Of a DNA stretch of 64,000 bases, positions 49,505 to 59,560 are shown in pieces (the first letter of the stretch is position 1; each line of letters opens with the position of its first letter). The stretch spans positions 62,001 through 126,000 of the forward strand of contig UQTE01000001.1 in assembly GCA_900543805.1 (NCBI GenBank), read 5' to 3'. Both the position numbers and the translations under genes were made by a program. Under the pieces are notes generated by a model, which saw only the letters and a program-made list of their open reading frames with translations, ran no database searches and had not been told where the DNA came from. Source of the stretch: an uncultured Sutterella sp. GTDB taxonomy: Bacteria; Pseudomonadota; Gammaproteobacteria; Burkholderiales; Burkholderiaceae_F.

Positions 49505-50839
49505 GTGTCAGCGAAAAAACTCTATCTGCGCAGCTTCGGCTGTCAAATGAACGATTACGACTCCGCCCGTCTTTCGGACCTTCTGGCCGACGAGGAGGGG
49601 TACGAACGTACGGAAAACCTTGAAGAGGCGGATCTCGTCGTCATCAACACCTGCTCGATTCGCGAAAAGGCGCAGGAGAAGGTCTTCTCCGACCTCGGCC
49701 GCATCCGCGAGGTGAAGAAGCTTCACCCCGACATGCGCATCGCCGTGGGCGGCTGCGTGGCGACCCAGGAAGGCGACGGCATCCTGAAGCGCGCTCCCTA
49801 CGTGGACGCCGTCTTCGGACCGCAGACCCTGCACCGTCTCCCCGAACTCCTTCGAAAGCGCGAAAAGACCGGCCGCGCGCAGGTGGACGTGAGCTTCCCC
49901 GAAATCGAGAAGTTCGATCACCTTCCCGTGCCGCACGCGCAGGGGGCGACCGCCTTCGTTTCGATCATGGAGGGCTGCTCCAAGTACTGCTCTTACTGCG
50001 TGGTGCCCTATACGCGCGGCGAGGAAATCTACCGTCCGCTCGTCGACGTGCTTCTTGAAGTGGCGCAGCTTGCCGATCAGGGCGTGCGCGAAGTGACGCT
50101 TCTCGGGCAGAACGTCAACGCCTACAAGGGTGAAGCCCCCGACGGCGAGACGGTCGACTTCGCGGCGCTTCTCGACTACGTCGCGGAAATCGACGGGATC
50201 GAGCGCATCCGCTACACGACGAGCCACCCCCGCGAATTCACGCAGCGCCTGATCGACGCCTATGCGAGGAACGAAAAGCTCGTCAATCACGTGCATCTTC
50301 CCGTGCAGTCGGGATCGGACCGCATTCTCGCCGCCATGAAGCGCGGCTACACGGCGCTCGAATACAAGTCGATCGTGCGTCGTCTGCGCGCCGTCCGTCC
50401 GGACATTTCGATCGCCACTGACATCATCGTGGGCTTCCCCGGCGAAACCGAGGCCGACTTTGAAGACACGATGAAGCTCGTGCGCGAGGTCGGTTTCGAC
50501 GCGAGCTTCTCCTTCATCTACAGCCCGCGTCCGGGCACGCCCGCCGCGCGCCTGCCCGACCCCGTCTCCTACGAGGAGAAGCTTCGCCGTCTGCAGGTTC
50601 TGCAGGCGGAAATCGACGCCAACGCCCAGCGCATCAGCGAATCGATGCTCGGCACCGTGCAGCGCGTGCTCGTCGTCGGTCCCGCCAAGCGGGGCGAAGG
50701 GGGTCTGGCCGCCCGTGTCGACAACAACCGTATCGTAAACTTCAGGGGAGACGCCTCCCTGATCAACCGAATGGTCAAGGTGCGCATTACGGATGTCTTC
50801 CCGCACACGCTCGGCGGGGAACTCGTCAAGGAAGACTGA
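49505..50839 (+). CDS. miaB: tRNA-2-methylthio-N6-dimethylallyladenosine synthase MiaB
   Basis: MiaB methylthiolates i6A37 of tRNAs that read codons starting with U. The 444-residue protein has the N-terminal MTTase domain with three cluster cysteines (C13 in SFGCQMN, then NTCSIRE and GGCVATQ). The radical-SAM CxxxCxxC is C158, C162 and C165 (CSKYCSYC). A C-terminal TRAM domain follows. The start is GTG 49505, with no strong ribosome site. It is the first gene of a rightward run to lnt: phoH starts two bases after its stop. Confidence 0.95.
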   Translation: MSAKKLYLRSFGCQMNDYDSARLSDLLADEEGYERTENLEEADLVVINTCSIREKAQEKVFSDLGRIREVKKLHPDMRIAVGGCVATQEGDGILKRAPYVDAVFGPQTLHRLPELLRKREKTGRAQVDVSFPEIEKFDHLPVPHAQGATAFVSIMEGCSKYCSYCVVPYTRGEEIYRPLVDVLLEVAQLADQGVREVTLLGQNVNAYKGEAPDGETVDFAALLDYVAEIDGIERIRYTTSHPREFTQRLIDAYARNEKLVNHVHLPVQSGSDRILAAMKRGYTALEYKSIVRRLRAVRPDISIATDIIVGFPGETEADFEDTMKLVREVGFDASFSFIYSPRPGTPAARLPDPVSYEEKLRRLQVLQAEIDANAQRISESMLGTVQRVLVVGPAKRGEGGLAARVDNNRIVNFRGDASLINRMVKVRITDVFPHTLGGELVKED

Positions 50840-50841
50840 AG

Positions 50842-51843
50842 ATGGAGAACGAACGCAAAGAGACGCTGACCTTTTCGACCGACGCCGACCTCACGTCGCT
50901 TGCGGGCCTGTGCGGTCCGCTCGACGAGAATCTGCGGCAGATGGAAACGATCCTCGGCGTCGTCATCCGGCGCCGCGGCGGCGTCTTTCGCGTGACGGGG
51001 GCGCTCGAGGAGTGCCGCCGTGCCGTCAAGGCGCTCGAAACCCTGCTCGCGCGGGTCGAGGCCGAGTCGCGCGAACTTTCGACCGATGACATTCAGTGGC
51101 ACTTCGTGGCCCGGGACGATGAATACCGCTCGGGCGAAGCGGAGGATCCGGAAGGCCCCGTTTCCGACATCGACCTCAAGGTCCGCCGGCGCGACCTGCA
51201 GGGGCGAACGCCCAATCAGCGCCGTTATCTGCGCGACATCCTCTCGCACGACATCTGCTTCGGCGTGGGACCCGCTGGGACGGGGAAGACCTTCCTCGCC
51301 GTGGCGGCGGCTGTGGACGCCTTCGAGCGCGGCACGGTCGAGCGCATCGTTCTGACGCGTCCGGCCGTCGAAGCGGGCGAGCGCCTTGGCTTTTTGCCGG
51401 GCGACCTCACGCAGAAGGTGGACCCGTATCTGCGTCCGCTCTACGACGCGCTCTTTGATCTGATGGGTTTTGACAAGTCGCAGCGCCTCATGGAGCGCCA
51501 CTCGATCGAAGTGGCCCCGCTCGCATACATGCGCGGGCGCACGCTCAACAACGCCTTCATCATTCTCGACGAAGCGCAGAATACGACCCCCGAGCAGATG
51601 AAGATGTTCTTGACGCGCATCGGCTTCGGTTCGCGCGCCGTCATCACCGGGGACGTCACGCAGATCGACCTGCCGCGGGGCGTGCGCAGCGGTCTCAAGC
51701 ACGCCTGCGAAGTGCTCGAAGGCGTGCGCGGCATCGCCTTCACCCGGTTCACCAGCAAGGACGTGGTGCGTCATCCGCTCGTCGCGCGCATCGTCGAAGC
51801 CTACGACGAAGCGGACAAAAAGGAGGAAAAACGTGAATCCTGA
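50842..51843 (+). CDS. ybeZ: PhoH-like ATPase (YbeZ)
   Basis: A 333-residue PhoH-family ATPase. An N-terminal KH-like region (residues 1-75) precedes the P-loop domain, with Walker A GPAGTGKT at about 143-150 and Walker B FIILDEAQN. YbeZ interacts with YbeY and is implicated in rRNA maturation and RNA metabolism; the exact reaction is not settled. It overlaps ybeY by 11 bases, consistent with the partnership. Confidence 0.92.
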   Translation: MENERKETLTFSTDADLTSLAGLCGPLDENLRQMETILGVVIRRRGGVFRVTGALEECRRAVKALETLLARVEAESRELSTDDIQWHFVARDDEYRSGEAEDPEGPVSDIDLKVRRRDLQGRTPNQRRYLRDILSHDICFGVGPAGTGKTFLAVAAAVDAFERGTVERIVLTRPAVEAGERLGFLPGDLTQKVDPYLRPLYDALFDLMGFDKSQRLMERHSIEVAPLAYMRGRTLNNAFIILDEAQNTTPEQMKMFLTRIGFGSRAVITGDVTQIDLPRGVRSGLKHACEVLEGVRGIAFTRFTSKDVVRHPLVARIVEAYDEADKKEEKRES

Positions 51844-52285
51844 AGTCATCGTTTCGATTCAGCGGGCCTCGCACTATGAGGAGCTTCCGTCGCGCTCGGT
51901 GATGCTCCGCTGGATCCGCAAGGCCTGCGAAACCGAAGGCAGTCTCACCGTGCGCTTCGTCGACGAAGAGGAAGGACGGATGCTCAACGCGCAGTACCGC
52001 AAGCGCGACTACGCGACGAACGTCCTCACCTTCGACTACTCGCACGACCCCGTGGAGGCCGACATCGTGATCTGCGTGCCGGTGATTCACCGGGAGGCCG
52101 CCGAACAGAACAAAACCTTCCGCGCGCACCTGGCGCACCTGCTCGTGCACGGCGTTTTGCACGCGCAGGGGTGGGACCACCTGACCGACGAGGAAGCCGA
52201 GGAAATGGAAGCCGAGGAGCGGCGCATTCTCGCGTCGCTCGGGTTCGACGATCCGTATTCGACGCCCGCCGTGGCGCACGACTGA
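51833..52285 (+). CDS. ybeY: endoribonuclease YbeY
   Basis: A 150-residue metal-dependent RNase needed for 16S rRNA 3' maturation and ribosome quality control. The zinc site is complete, though the motif differs a little from the usual HGxLHLxGYDH: HGVLHAQGWDH with H106, H110 and H116. The RKRDYATNVLTFDY segment is also typical. The start is GTG 51833, preceded by a near-perfect AAGGAGG seven bases away, inside the end of ybeZ. Confidence 0.94.
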   Translation: MNPEVIVSIQRASHYEELPSRSVMLRWIRKACETEGSLTVRFVDEEEGRMLNAQYRKRDYATNVLTFDYSHDPVEADIVICVPVIHREAAEQNKTFRAHLAHLLVHGVLHAQGWDHLTDEEAEEMEAEERRILASLGFDDPYSTPAVAHD

Positions 52286-52334
52286 CCTGCACTCGTGCAA
52301 TACTATACGGACCTTCTTTTTCGACCAGGACCAT

Positions 52335-53165
52335 ATGTCAAGCGAACCTCCCAACCCGAAACCGAAATCCTTTTTCGACCGACTCGCCGCTGCCTTCCAT
52401 GAGGAAGAGGTGGAAGACCGCGGTCGACTTTTGAGTCTCATGCGCGACGCTCAGTCGCACAACGTCATGGACAAGGAAACGCTCTCCATGATGGAAGGGG
52501 CCCTGGAGGTCTCGGATCTGCGGGCGGACGATCTGATGATTCCGCGCGCACAGGTGCAGGAGATCGATCTCACGGGAACGCTCGACGATTGGATCCGAAC
52601 CGTGATCGAAAGCGGTCACTCGCGCTTTCCCGCCGTGGACGGCGACCTGGACAACGTGCAGGGGATTTTGCACGCCAAGGACCTTCTGCGCCTCATGATC
52701 AATCCCGAGCTCGACGTGCGCAAGCTCTTGCGTCCGGCGCGCTTCATTCCCGAGTCGCAGCCGATCAACGTGCTCCTGCGCGACTTCAAGAGCACGCGCA
52801 GCCACCTCGCGCTCGTCATCGACGAATTCGGCAGCATCTCGGGCCTCATCACGATCGAAGACGTTCTTGAACAGATCGTGGGGGACATCTCGGACGAATT
52901 CGACCGGGACGATCCTTCGGGCGTCATCGTGCAGGAGTCGACGAACCGCTGGCGCGTGGGCGCGCACCTCGAAATCGAAGCCTTCAACGAATACTTCTCC
53001 GCCGAACTTCGGGACGACTATTGCGAAACGGTCGGCGGGCTCGTCACCGACCGGCTCGAGCACGTGCCGCAAAAGGGCGAAGTCGTCGAGGAGGCGGGCT
53101 TCCGCTTCACCGTGGCGGACGCTGACGAGCGGCAGGCGCAGGCGCTCATCGTCGAGCGCCTCTAA
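52335..53165 (+). CDS. corC: CorC/YbeX-type CBS-domain protein
   Basis: A 276-residue cytosolic protein: a short acidic N-terminus, two CBS domains (about residues 65-190, with VSDLRADDLMIPRAQV and HLALVIDEFGSISGLITIEDVLEQIVGDI) and a C-terminal CorC_HlyC domain. CorC was linked to Mg/Co efflux; YbeX is also linked to ribosome metabolism. There is no membrane segment, so it is the CorC rather than the CNNM/HlyC form. It sits between ybeY and lnt, as in E. coli. Confidence 0.93.
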   Translation: MSSEPPNPKPKSFFDRLAAAFHEEEVEDRGRLLSLMRDAQSHNVMDKETLSMMEGALEVSDLRADDLMIPRAQVQEIDLTGTLDDWIRTVIESGHSRFPAVDGDLDNVQGILHAKDLLRLMINPELDVRKLLRPARFIPESQPINVLLRDFKSTRSHLALVIDEFGSISGLITIEDVLEQIVGDISDEFDRDDPSGVIVQESTNRWRVGAHLEIEAFNEYFSAELRDDYCETVGGLVTDRLEHVPQKGEVVEEAGFRFTVADADERQAQALIVERL

Positions 53166-53186
53166 ACGGACGGCAAAGAGGACGAC

Positions 53187-54722
53187 ATGTTCCGAAAAGA
53201 GCGTACGGGCGTGCGGGTTCTTCTGGCGCTTCTCGCGGGCGCCGTGACGTCGCTCGCCTTTGCGCCGCTCGAGTCGCGCGTGGCGCTCTTTGTCGGTTGG
53301 CTCCTCTACGGAGCGCTCCTTCTTCGCACGGAAAAGCGCGGGCACGCCTTCCTCGTCGGCTGGGCCTTCGGTTTCGGCTGGTTCCTCCCGGGACTCCACT
53401 GGGTTCTGCATTCGATCGTCGAGTACGGTCATCTTCCCTTTGTGCTCGGCGCGGCGGGGCTCGTCCTCTTCGCGCTCTTTCTCGCGCTCTTTCCCGCCTT
53501 CGCGGCGCTTCTCGCCGCCCGCTGGCGCACGTCGCCCGCGACCTACGGCCTTTTGGCCTTTCCCCTTTGGAACACGGTCTTCGAAGCGATCCGCACGGAC
53601 GTCGTGCGCTTCGGATGGCTCTCTCCCGCCTACGGGACGCTCGACACCTGGTGGAGCGACTGGGCTCGCATCGGGGGCGTCGACTGGGTGAATTTCGGCT
53701 TTTTCCTCACCGTGGGCGCCGTGCTCACGCTCCTCTTCGGACGAACGGTGAAGGGCCGCGTCACGGGCGTCCTGCTGGCCGTCCTCGTGCTCGCAGGCGG
53801 TTGGGGGATCGGAAGCTTCTCGTGGTCGACCCCGACGGCGCCCACCTGGTTTCGCCTCGTTCAACCTGGCCTCATCGTGACGAACCGGCCGACCGTTGCG
53901 GAAAACGCGGGCCGGCTCGACTACGTGACGGACTTCGTGAAGGATCCCTGGCCCGAAGAAAGCCGGGGGCGCCGGGCCGTTCTTTTTTCCGAAAGCGTGG
54001 TGACGGTTCCCGTGACGAGTCTGCCCGCGGCGGATCTCGAGCGCCTTCGCACGCTCGCCTTGCGCGCGGACGCGCCGGTACTCTTTACGGGGCTTCGCCG
54101 CGAAGGGAACGCCGTCTACAACACGGCCTACTGGATGGACGGCAAGGGCTGGCTCACGCTCGTCGACAAGCGGCGGCTCGTCCCCTTCGGAGAATACGTT
54201 CCGTCGGCGCTTCGGTGGCTCCCCGAACTCTTCGGCGTTCGGATCGGCGACATGACGCCGGGCGCGAGCAATGCGCTCCCGCAGACGATCGGGGAGGCAA
54301 AGGTCGCCACTCTCATCTGCTTTGAAAATCTCTTCGGAACGCTTCTTCCCGAACTCTTTGCCGGCGGAAACGATCCGACGCACCTCGCCGTCGTCTCGAA
54401 TCTCGGCTGGTTCTCGTCGGCGGCCAAGGGCCAGCACCTCGCCATCAGCCGGCTGCGCGCGATCGAATCGGCGCGTCCGATCCTCTCCGTCAACAACAAC
54501 GGCGACTCGTCCGTGATCGACGCCGAGGGGCGCGTTCTTCTTCGTTTCGTCCCGGAAGGCTCGCAGGTCGAAACGATCATCGTCGAGGGCGCGTCGGGCG
54601 ATCCGACGCCCTTCATCCGCTGGGGCAACCTCCTTCGGGCGCTCCTTTATCTCGTCGCACTCCTTTTTCTTCTCGCCTTTGGGGTTAGAACGAAAAGAGC
54701 GTGGCGTTCGAATGACTTATAA
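53187..54722 (+). CDS. lnt: apolipoprotein N-acyltransferase
   Basis: Lnt adds the third acyl chain to the N-terminal Cys of lipoproteins at the inner membrane. The 511-residue protein has about six N-terminal membrane segments, a nitrilase-like periplasmic domain from about residue 220, and a C-terminal membrane segment. The catalytic triad is readable: Glu269 (FSESVV), Lys328 (VDKRRLVPFGEYVP) and Cys378 (LICFENLF). It follows corC by 21 bases. Confidence 0.95.
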   Translation: MFRKERTGVRVLLALLAGAVTSLAFAPLESRVALFVGWLLYGALLLRTEKRGHAFLVGWAFGFGWFLPGLHWVLHSIVEYGHLPFVLGAAGLVLFALFLALFPAFAALLAARWRTSPATYGLLAFPLWNTVFEAIRTDVVRFGWLSPAYGTLDTWWSDWARIGGVDWVNFGFFLTVGAVLTLLFGRTVKGRVTGVLLAVLVLAGGWGIGSFSWSTPTAPTWFRLVQPGLIVTNRPTVAENAGRLDYVTDFVKDPWPEESRGRRAVLFSESVVTVPVTSLPAADLERLRTLALRADAPVLFTGLRREGNAVYNTAYWMDGKGWLTLVDKRRLVPFGEYVPSALRWLPELFGVRIGDMTPGASNALPQTIGEAKVATLICFENLFGTLLPELFAGGNDPTHLAVVSNLGWFSSAAKGQHLAISRLRAIESARPILSVNNNGDSSVIDAEGRVLLRFVPEGSQVETIIVEGASGDPTPFIRWGNLLRALLYLVALLFLLAFGVRTKRAWRSNDL

Positions 54723-54774
54723 TCATCCGTCTCTTTCGCTATTGCGAAACCTTCAAAAGACCAACCGTAAAGGC

Positions 54775-54791
54775 GCCGCGCATGTCGCGGC
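54775..54791 (+). repeat. hairpin in the glyQ leader
   Basis: GCCGCG (54775-54780) and CGCGGC (54786-54791) form a 6-bp stem with a CATGT loop, ending nine bases before the glyQ ATG, where no ribosome site is otherwise evident. Confidence 0.35.
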
Positions 54792-54800
54792 CGTTTCACC

Positions 54801-55706
54801 ATGATCACTTTTCAGGAAGTCATCCTGCGCCTGCAGGAATATTGGAATCGCCAGGGCTGTGCGCTCCTGCAGCCGATTGACTTGGAGGTGGGTGCCGGTA
54901 CGTCGCACACCGCCACGTTCCTGCGCGCGCTCGGTCCCGAACCGTGGCGCGCCGCGTACGTTCAGCCCTCGCGCCGTCCGAAGGATGCCCGCTACGGCGA
55001 AAATCCCAACCGCCTGCACCAGCACCATCAGTATCAGGTCGTGCTCAAGCCCGCGCCCACGAACATCGTGGACCTCTACCTCGGCTCGCTGCGCGCCCTC
55101 GGCATCGACACGACGATCAACGACATCCGCTTCGTCGAAGACAACTGGGAAAACCCGACGCTCGGCGCCTGGGGTCTCGGTTGGGAAGTTTGGATGAACG
55201 GCATGGAAGTGACGCAGTTCACCTACTTCCAGCAGGTGGGCGGTCTCGAATGCAAGCCGATCACGGGTGAAATCACCTACGGTCTCGAACGCCTGACGAT
55301 GTATCTGCAGAACTGCGACAACGTCTTCGACCTGGTCTTCACGACCTGGAAGGATCCCGACGGGTCCGAACGCGTTCTCACCTACGGCGACGTCTTCCAT
55401 CAGAACGAAGTCGAACAGTCGCACTACAACTTCGAAGCCTCCGACTGCACGAAGCTTCTGCAGCAGTTCGACTATTTCGAATCCGAAGCCAAGCGCCTGA
55501 TGGATCTCAACCTGGCCCTGCCCGCCTACGAAATGGTGCTCAAGGCCGGTCACACCTTCAATCTGCTCGACGCGCACGGAGCGATCTCCGTGACGGAACG
55601 CGCCGCCTACATCGCCCGCATCCGCAACATCTCGCGCTCCGTGGCGCAGAGCTACTACGACTCGCGCGAACGCCTCGGCTTCCCGATGTTGAAGAAGGCT
55701 CACTGA
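54801..55706 (+). CDS. glyQ: glycyl-tRNA synthetase alpha subunit
   Basis: The catalytic subunit of the bacterial alpha2beta2 glycyl-tRNA synthetase, 301 residues as usual. The start [20 protein letters not shown], the [14 protein letters not shown] segment and the [21 protein letters not shown] block are diagnostic. The upstream 78 bases hold a perfect TATAAT (54718-54723) with no clear -35 and a small hairpin next to the ATG. glyS follows after 18 bases. Confidence 0.97.
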   Translation: MITFQEVILRLQEYWNRQGCALLQPIDLEVGAGTSHTATFLRALGPEPWRAAYVQPSRRPKDARYGENPNRLHQHHQYQVVLKPAPTNIVDLYLGSLRALGIDTTINDIRFVEDNWENPTLGAWGLGWEVWMNGMEVTQFTYFQQVGGLECKPITGEITYGLERLTMYLQNCDNVFDLVFTTWKDPDGSERVLTYGDVFHQNEVEQSHYNFEASDCTKLLQQFDYFESEAKRLMDLNLALPAYEMVLKAGHTFNLLDAHGAISVTERAAYIARIRNISRSVAQSYYDSRERLGFPMLKKAH

Positions 55707-55724
55707 GGCGGAGGAAGAAACAAA

Positions 55725-57812
55725 ATGAAGAATCTGCTTGTTGAACTCCAAACGGAAGAACTCCCGCCGAAGGCTCTTCTGAAGCTTTCGCGCGCCTTTG
55801 CCGACGGCATTGCCAAACACCTCGGGCAACAGCATTTCCTGACCGAAGAAAGCGTCGTGGCCCCCTACGGTTCGCCGCGCCGCCTGGCCGTGCGCATCAC
55901 GAACGTGCTCGAAAAGAGCCCCGACGAAGCCTTCGCGCAGAAGCTCGTCCCGGTGCGCGTGGGTCTGACGCCCGAAGGCGAAGCGACGCCCGCTCTCACG
56001 AAGAAGATGGCCGCGCTCGGCATTCAGTGCGACGTCTCGGCCCTGAAGCGCGTTCAGGACGGCAAGAACGAACAGCTCGTCTTCGAAGGCGTGCGTCCGG
56101 GCGTGGAACTCGCCGCGGGCCTTCAGACGGCGCTTGACGCCGCCGTCAAGGAACTCCCGATTCCGAAGGTCATGACCTATCAGCTCGCCGACGGCGAAAC
56201 GACGGTCGCCTTCGTGCGCCCCGTCAAGCACCTCGTCGCGCTCCTGGGCGAAGACGTCGTCCCCGTCAAGCTCTTCGGCCTCGACGCCGGCCGCGTGACG
56301 ATGGGCCACCGCTTCATGACGTCCGACCCCGTCGAAATCGCTTCCGCCGACGCCTATGCGGACACGATGAAGGCCGCCTTCGTGATGGCTGACTTTGAAG
56401 AGCGCCGCGAACTCCTTCGCAAGCTTCTTACGGAAGCCGGCGACAAGGCGGGCGGCTCTGTCATCATGCCCGAAGACCTGCTCGAAGAAGTCACGGCCTT
56501 GACCGAATGGCCGGTCGTCTACGAAAGCAGCTTCGAAGAGGAATTCCTTCAGGTTCCTGAAGAATGCCTCATCCTCACGATGCAGCTCAACCAGCGCTAC
56601 TTCGCGCTTCGCGACGCCGACGGGAAGCTCATGAACCGCTTCCTCCTCGTCTCGCAGCTCGTCGCCCGCGACGGCGGCAAGGCGATCTCTTCGGGGAACG
56701 CCCGCGTCGTCCGCGCCCGTCTTGCCGACGCCAAGTTCTTCTACGACCAGGACCGTCTGCAGACGCTTGAGAGCCGCGTGGAAGGCCTGAAGCACGTCGT
56801 CTACCACAACAAGCTCGGCAATCAGGCCGAACGCATGCTGCGCGTCAAGACGATGGCCGGGCGCTTCGCCTCGCTCATTGGCGCCGACACGGCGCACGCC
56901 GAACGCGCGGCCATGCTCGCCAAGGCCGACCTTCGCACGCTGATGGTGGGCGAATTCCCCGAACTGCAGGGGATCATGGGCGAATACTACGCCCGTCACG
57001 ACGGCGAACCCGACGACGTGGCCCTCGCCATCCGCGAACACTATCAGCCCCGCTACGCGGGCGATGCGCTCCCCTCGACGCCGGTGAGCCTTGCCGTCGC
57101 GCTCGCGGACAAGATGGAAACGCTCACGGGCCTCTTCGGCATCGGTCAGATGCCGACGGGTGAAAAGGATCCGTTCGCGCTTCGCCGCCATGCGCTCGGC
57201 GTTCTTCGCATGCTCATGGAAAAGGGCCTCGCCCTGTCGCTTCGCGACCTCGTCGACGCGGCCTGGGAAGTCGAATCGGGCGTTGCGGGCGTGAGCGATC
57301 ATCGCGAAGAGCTCATGAGCTTCTTCTCGGACCGTCTGCGCGTGATGCTTCGCGACATGGGCTACAGCGCCCAGGAAGTCGACGCCGTGCTCGCGCTTCG
57401 TCCGACGCATCTTGCGGACCTGCCCAAGCGCCTCGCCGCCGTGCGCGCCTTCATGGGGCTCCCGGAAGCCGCGTCGCTCACCGCCGCCAACAAGCGCATC
57501 GGCAACATCCTCAAGAAGGCCGGTGACGAAGAAATCGGCGACGTCTCGGAAGCCGATCTCGCCGAAGACGCCGAAAAGGCGCTCTACGCCGAGCTCGTTC
57601 GCGTCGAACCCGAAGCGACGGCTGACTTTGAAGCGGGCCGCTACGAAGAAATGCTGCGCCGTCTCGCGGTCCTCAAGGCCCCGGTCGACGCCTTCTTCGA
57701 GTCCGTCATGGTCAACGCCGAGGATCCGAAGCTGCGCCGGAACCGTCATGCGCTCCTGAAGCGCCTCTACGGCGCGATGAACCGCGTGGCCGAACTCGCC
57801 CGCGCGCAGTAA
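55725..57812 (+). CDS. glyS: glycyl-tRNA synthetase beta subunit
   Basis: The beta subunit, 695 residues, binds tRNA-Gly and completes the synthetase. MKNLLVELQTEELPPKALLKL is the standard N-terminus; an HD-like region and the C-terminal anticodon-binding DALR domain (near residues 585-680, ending with VMVNAEDPKLRRNRHALLKR) follow. A ribosome site (GGAGG) is visible about nine bases upstream. A hairpin and a strong terminator follow. Confidence 0.97.
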   Translation: MKNLLVELQTEELPPKALLKLSRAFADGIAKHLGQQHFLTEESVVAPYGSPRRLAVRITNVLEKSPDEAFAQKLVPVRVGLTPEGEATPALTKKMAALGIQCDVSALKRVQDGKNEQLVFEGVRPGVELAAGLQTALDAAVKELPIPKVMTYQLADGETTVAFVRPVKHLVALLGEDVVPVKLFGLDAGRVTMGHRFMTSDPVEIASADAYADTMKAAFVMADFEERRELLRKLLTEAGDKAGGSVIMPEDLLEEVTALTEWPVVYESSFEEEFLQVPEECLILTMQLNQRYFALRDADGKLMNRFLLVSQLVARDGGKAISSGNARVVRARLADAKFFYDQDRLQTLESRVEGLKHVVYHNKLGNQAERMLRVKTMAGRFASLIGADTAHAERAAMLAKADLRTLMVGEFPELQGIMGEYYARHDGEPDDVALAIREHYQPRYAGDALPSTPVSLAVALADKMETLTGLFGIGQMPTGEKDPFALRRHALGVLRMLMEKGLALSLRDLVDAAWEVESGVAGVSDHREELMSFFSDRLRVMLRDMGYSAQEVDAVLALRPTHLADLPKRLAAVRAFMGLPEAASLTAANKRIGNILKKAGDEEIGDVSEADLAEDAEKALYAELVRVEPEATADFEAGRYEEMLRRLAVLKAPVDAFFESVMVNAEDPKLRRNRHALLKRLYGAMNRVAELARAQ

Positions 57813-57852
57813 TCGAAGACGCTGAGAAGGGGGACTTCGTCCCCCGCGCATA

Positions 57853-57889
57853 CCCGCGGAGGATGTTCGGCATTCCCGCGGGTTTTTTC
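57853..57889 (+). terminator. rho-independent terminator of glyQS
   Basis: CCCGCGG (57853-57859) pairs with CCGCGGG (57876-57882), followed by six T. A second hairpin, GGGGGAC-TTC-GTCCCCC at 57829-57845, stands just before it. The plsC gene starts 14 bases later. Confidence 0.88.
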
Positions 57890-57902
57890 TGAGGTTTGAA
57901 AA

Positions 57903-58625
57903 ATGGATGCGATTCGAGGCTTTTGCTTTTACGTCGTGCTCGGCGTGACGGTGATCTTTCTCTCGCTCGCGGCCCTTCTCGCCGCGCCCTTTACGAATGA
58001 AGTGTGGCGCTACGAAAAGCTCTGCCGCCCCTGGGCGAAGTTCATCCTTCGAACGCTGGAGGTGATCTGCGGCGTTCACGTGAAGGTCGAGGGCTGGGAG
58101 AACATGCCCCCGGCCGAAAGTGCCCACGTGGTGCTAGCGAAGCATCAGTCGGCCTGGGATCCCTTCTGGCTCGGCGCCTGGCTGCCGGCGCGCGCCTCCT
58201 TTCTCTACAAGAAGTCGCTCCATTGGATTCCCGTCGTGGGCTGGCTCATCTGGTCGATGAACATGCTCGCGATCGACCGCTCGCAGGGGCGAAGCGCCTT
58301 TCAGAACTTCATGGCGAAGGGCCCCGAGTATCTGCGCCGCGGCTGGTGGATCTGTCTCTTTCCCGAAGGGACGCGCGTGCCGCCCGGAGAATCCTGGCCC
58401 CTGAAGACGGGGGGCGCCCGCTTTGCAGTGGCCCACGGCGTGCCGATTCTTCCGATCGCCCACAATGCGGGCCGCTGCTGGCCCAAGAACAGCATCGCGA
58501 AGCACCCCGGGACGATCACGGTCGTGATCGGAAAGCCGATCGAGACGACCGGACGCGAGCCGCATGAATTGACCGAATCCCTGCGGACGTGGTTTGCCGA
58601 AACCGAAGAAAGGATTTCTCGGTGA
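57903..58625 (+). CDS. plsC: 1-acyl-sn-glycerol-3-phosphate acyltransferase (PlsC family, copy 2)
   Basis: A 240-residue lysophospholipid acyltransferase with an N-terminal membrane segment (residues 8-30), HX4D as KHQSAWD, and FPEGTRVPPGE. This size and N-terminus match the plsC next to glyS/gmhB in betaproteobacteria. It probably forms phosphatidic acid at the inner membrane. A terminator lies directly upstream, so a promoter must be within or near it, or read-through occurs. Its stop overlaps the start of the next gene (GTGA). Confidence 0.92.
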   Translation: MDAIRGFCFYVVLGVTVIFLSLAALLAAPFTNEVWRYEKLCRPWAKFILRTLEVICGVHVKVEGWENMPPAESAHVVLAKHQSAWDPFWLGAWLPARASFLYKKSLHWIPVVGWLIWSMNMLAIDRSQGRSAFQNFMAKGPEYLRRGWWICLFPEGTRVPPGESWPLKTGGARFAVAHGVPILPIAHNAGRCWPKNSIAKHPGTITVVIGKPIETTGREPHELTESLRTWFAETEERISR

Positions 58626-59560
58626 GCTCGGAAGTCACCCTGCACGAGATCGCGTTGCCCGACGGCACGCGCGTGAGCGTTCTCTGGCGCCGATGCGCCG
58701 GCGCGTCGTACTGCTGCGGATCGGGCCGTCTCCGACTCTTTTTCGTCAACGGAAACATCCGCTTTTTCCGCGGGATGATGAAGAGAATCGAAGGGCTTTC
58801 CTTTCCGCCCGAAAAAAGCGATCCCTGGCGGGTGACGGCCTGCCGTCAGATCGCGGAGAGGACGTTTCGAATCGATCTCGAACACCCGACGCAGGGCAAA
58901 AGAAGCGCGGTGTGCGCCGTGCGCGCGGATGCCCGACGGCGCTCGATCGGCGTGCAGGCGGACCGTACGCTTCGCCGCATCAACGTGACGCTTCCGGGCG
59001 AATATTCCGAAGAACTGGTTCCCTATGCGCTGCGGCTTGTCGACTGGCCCTTGCTCCAAGCGAGAGATCCGGGCTTCTTTTCACGAGGGGACGAGGAAGA
59101 AGAGAGAACGCTTCGCTGGCGCGGGAGAGAGTATCCCGTGCGGCTCGGGGCGCGCAGTTCGCACGTCGAGGACGGGGTTCTTCATCTGCGCGCCGCACCC
59201 GACGCGTCGGAAGCCGAAATCGAGGCCGCTTACGAGCGGTTTCTCCGGAAGGACTTCGAGGCTTATGTCGGTCCCATCCACGAGCGGGCCGTGGAAGAGA
59301 CGAATCTTCGGCCCTCGGAGTGGGGCATGATTCGGCGGGGCGTACACACGCTCGGGCGCTGTACGCTTCCCGCCCGCAGGGTCACCTATCACTGGCGAAT
59401 CGTCGCCGAAAGCGAAGCCTTCGTGCGCTCCATCGTGATTCACGAACTCTGTCACCTCCGGGAGATGAATCACGGTCCGCGCTTTTGGCGTCTCGTTCTT
59501 TCCTTCTGTCCCGAATACTTCGCCCTGCACCCGAGACGCCGAATGCCGAATCTCGGCTGA
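58622..59560 (+). CDS. YgjP-type (DUF45) metal-dependent hydrolase
   Basis: A 312-residue protein with a C-terminal YgjP/WrbI-like domain carrying the zinc motif HELCH (VIHELCHLREMNHGPRFW), with a third His in NHGPRFW. The N-terminal 150 residues are a poorly defined region rich in Arg and aromatic residues. The family is SprT/M48-like in its HExxH motif, but its substrate is not known. GTG 58622 is chosen, overlapping the plsC stop, with AAAGGA upstream. The E. coli homologue is smaller (about 167 residues), so the N-terminal part is extra. Confidence 0.82.
   Translation: MSSEVTLHEIALPDGTRVSVLWRRCAGASYCCGSGRLRLFFVNGNIRFFRGMMKRIEGLSFPPEKSDPWRVTACRQIAERTFRIDLEHPTQGKRSAVCAVRADARRRSIGVQADRTLRRINVTLPGEYSEELVPYALRLVDWPLLQARDPGFFSRGDEEEERTLRWRGREYPVRLGARSSHVEDGVLHLRAAPDASEAEIEAAYERFLRKDFEAYVGPIHERAVEETNLRPSEWGMIRRGVHTLGRCTLPARRVTYHWRIVAESEAFVRSIVIHELCHLREMNHGPRFWRLVLSFCPEYFALHPRRRMPNLG

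Noticed and set aside
54753-58127. A frame of over 1,100 codons on - across glyQ and glyS
   Set aside because: Antisense shadow of two certain synthetase genes; composition is implausible for a protein and it crosses a strong terminator.
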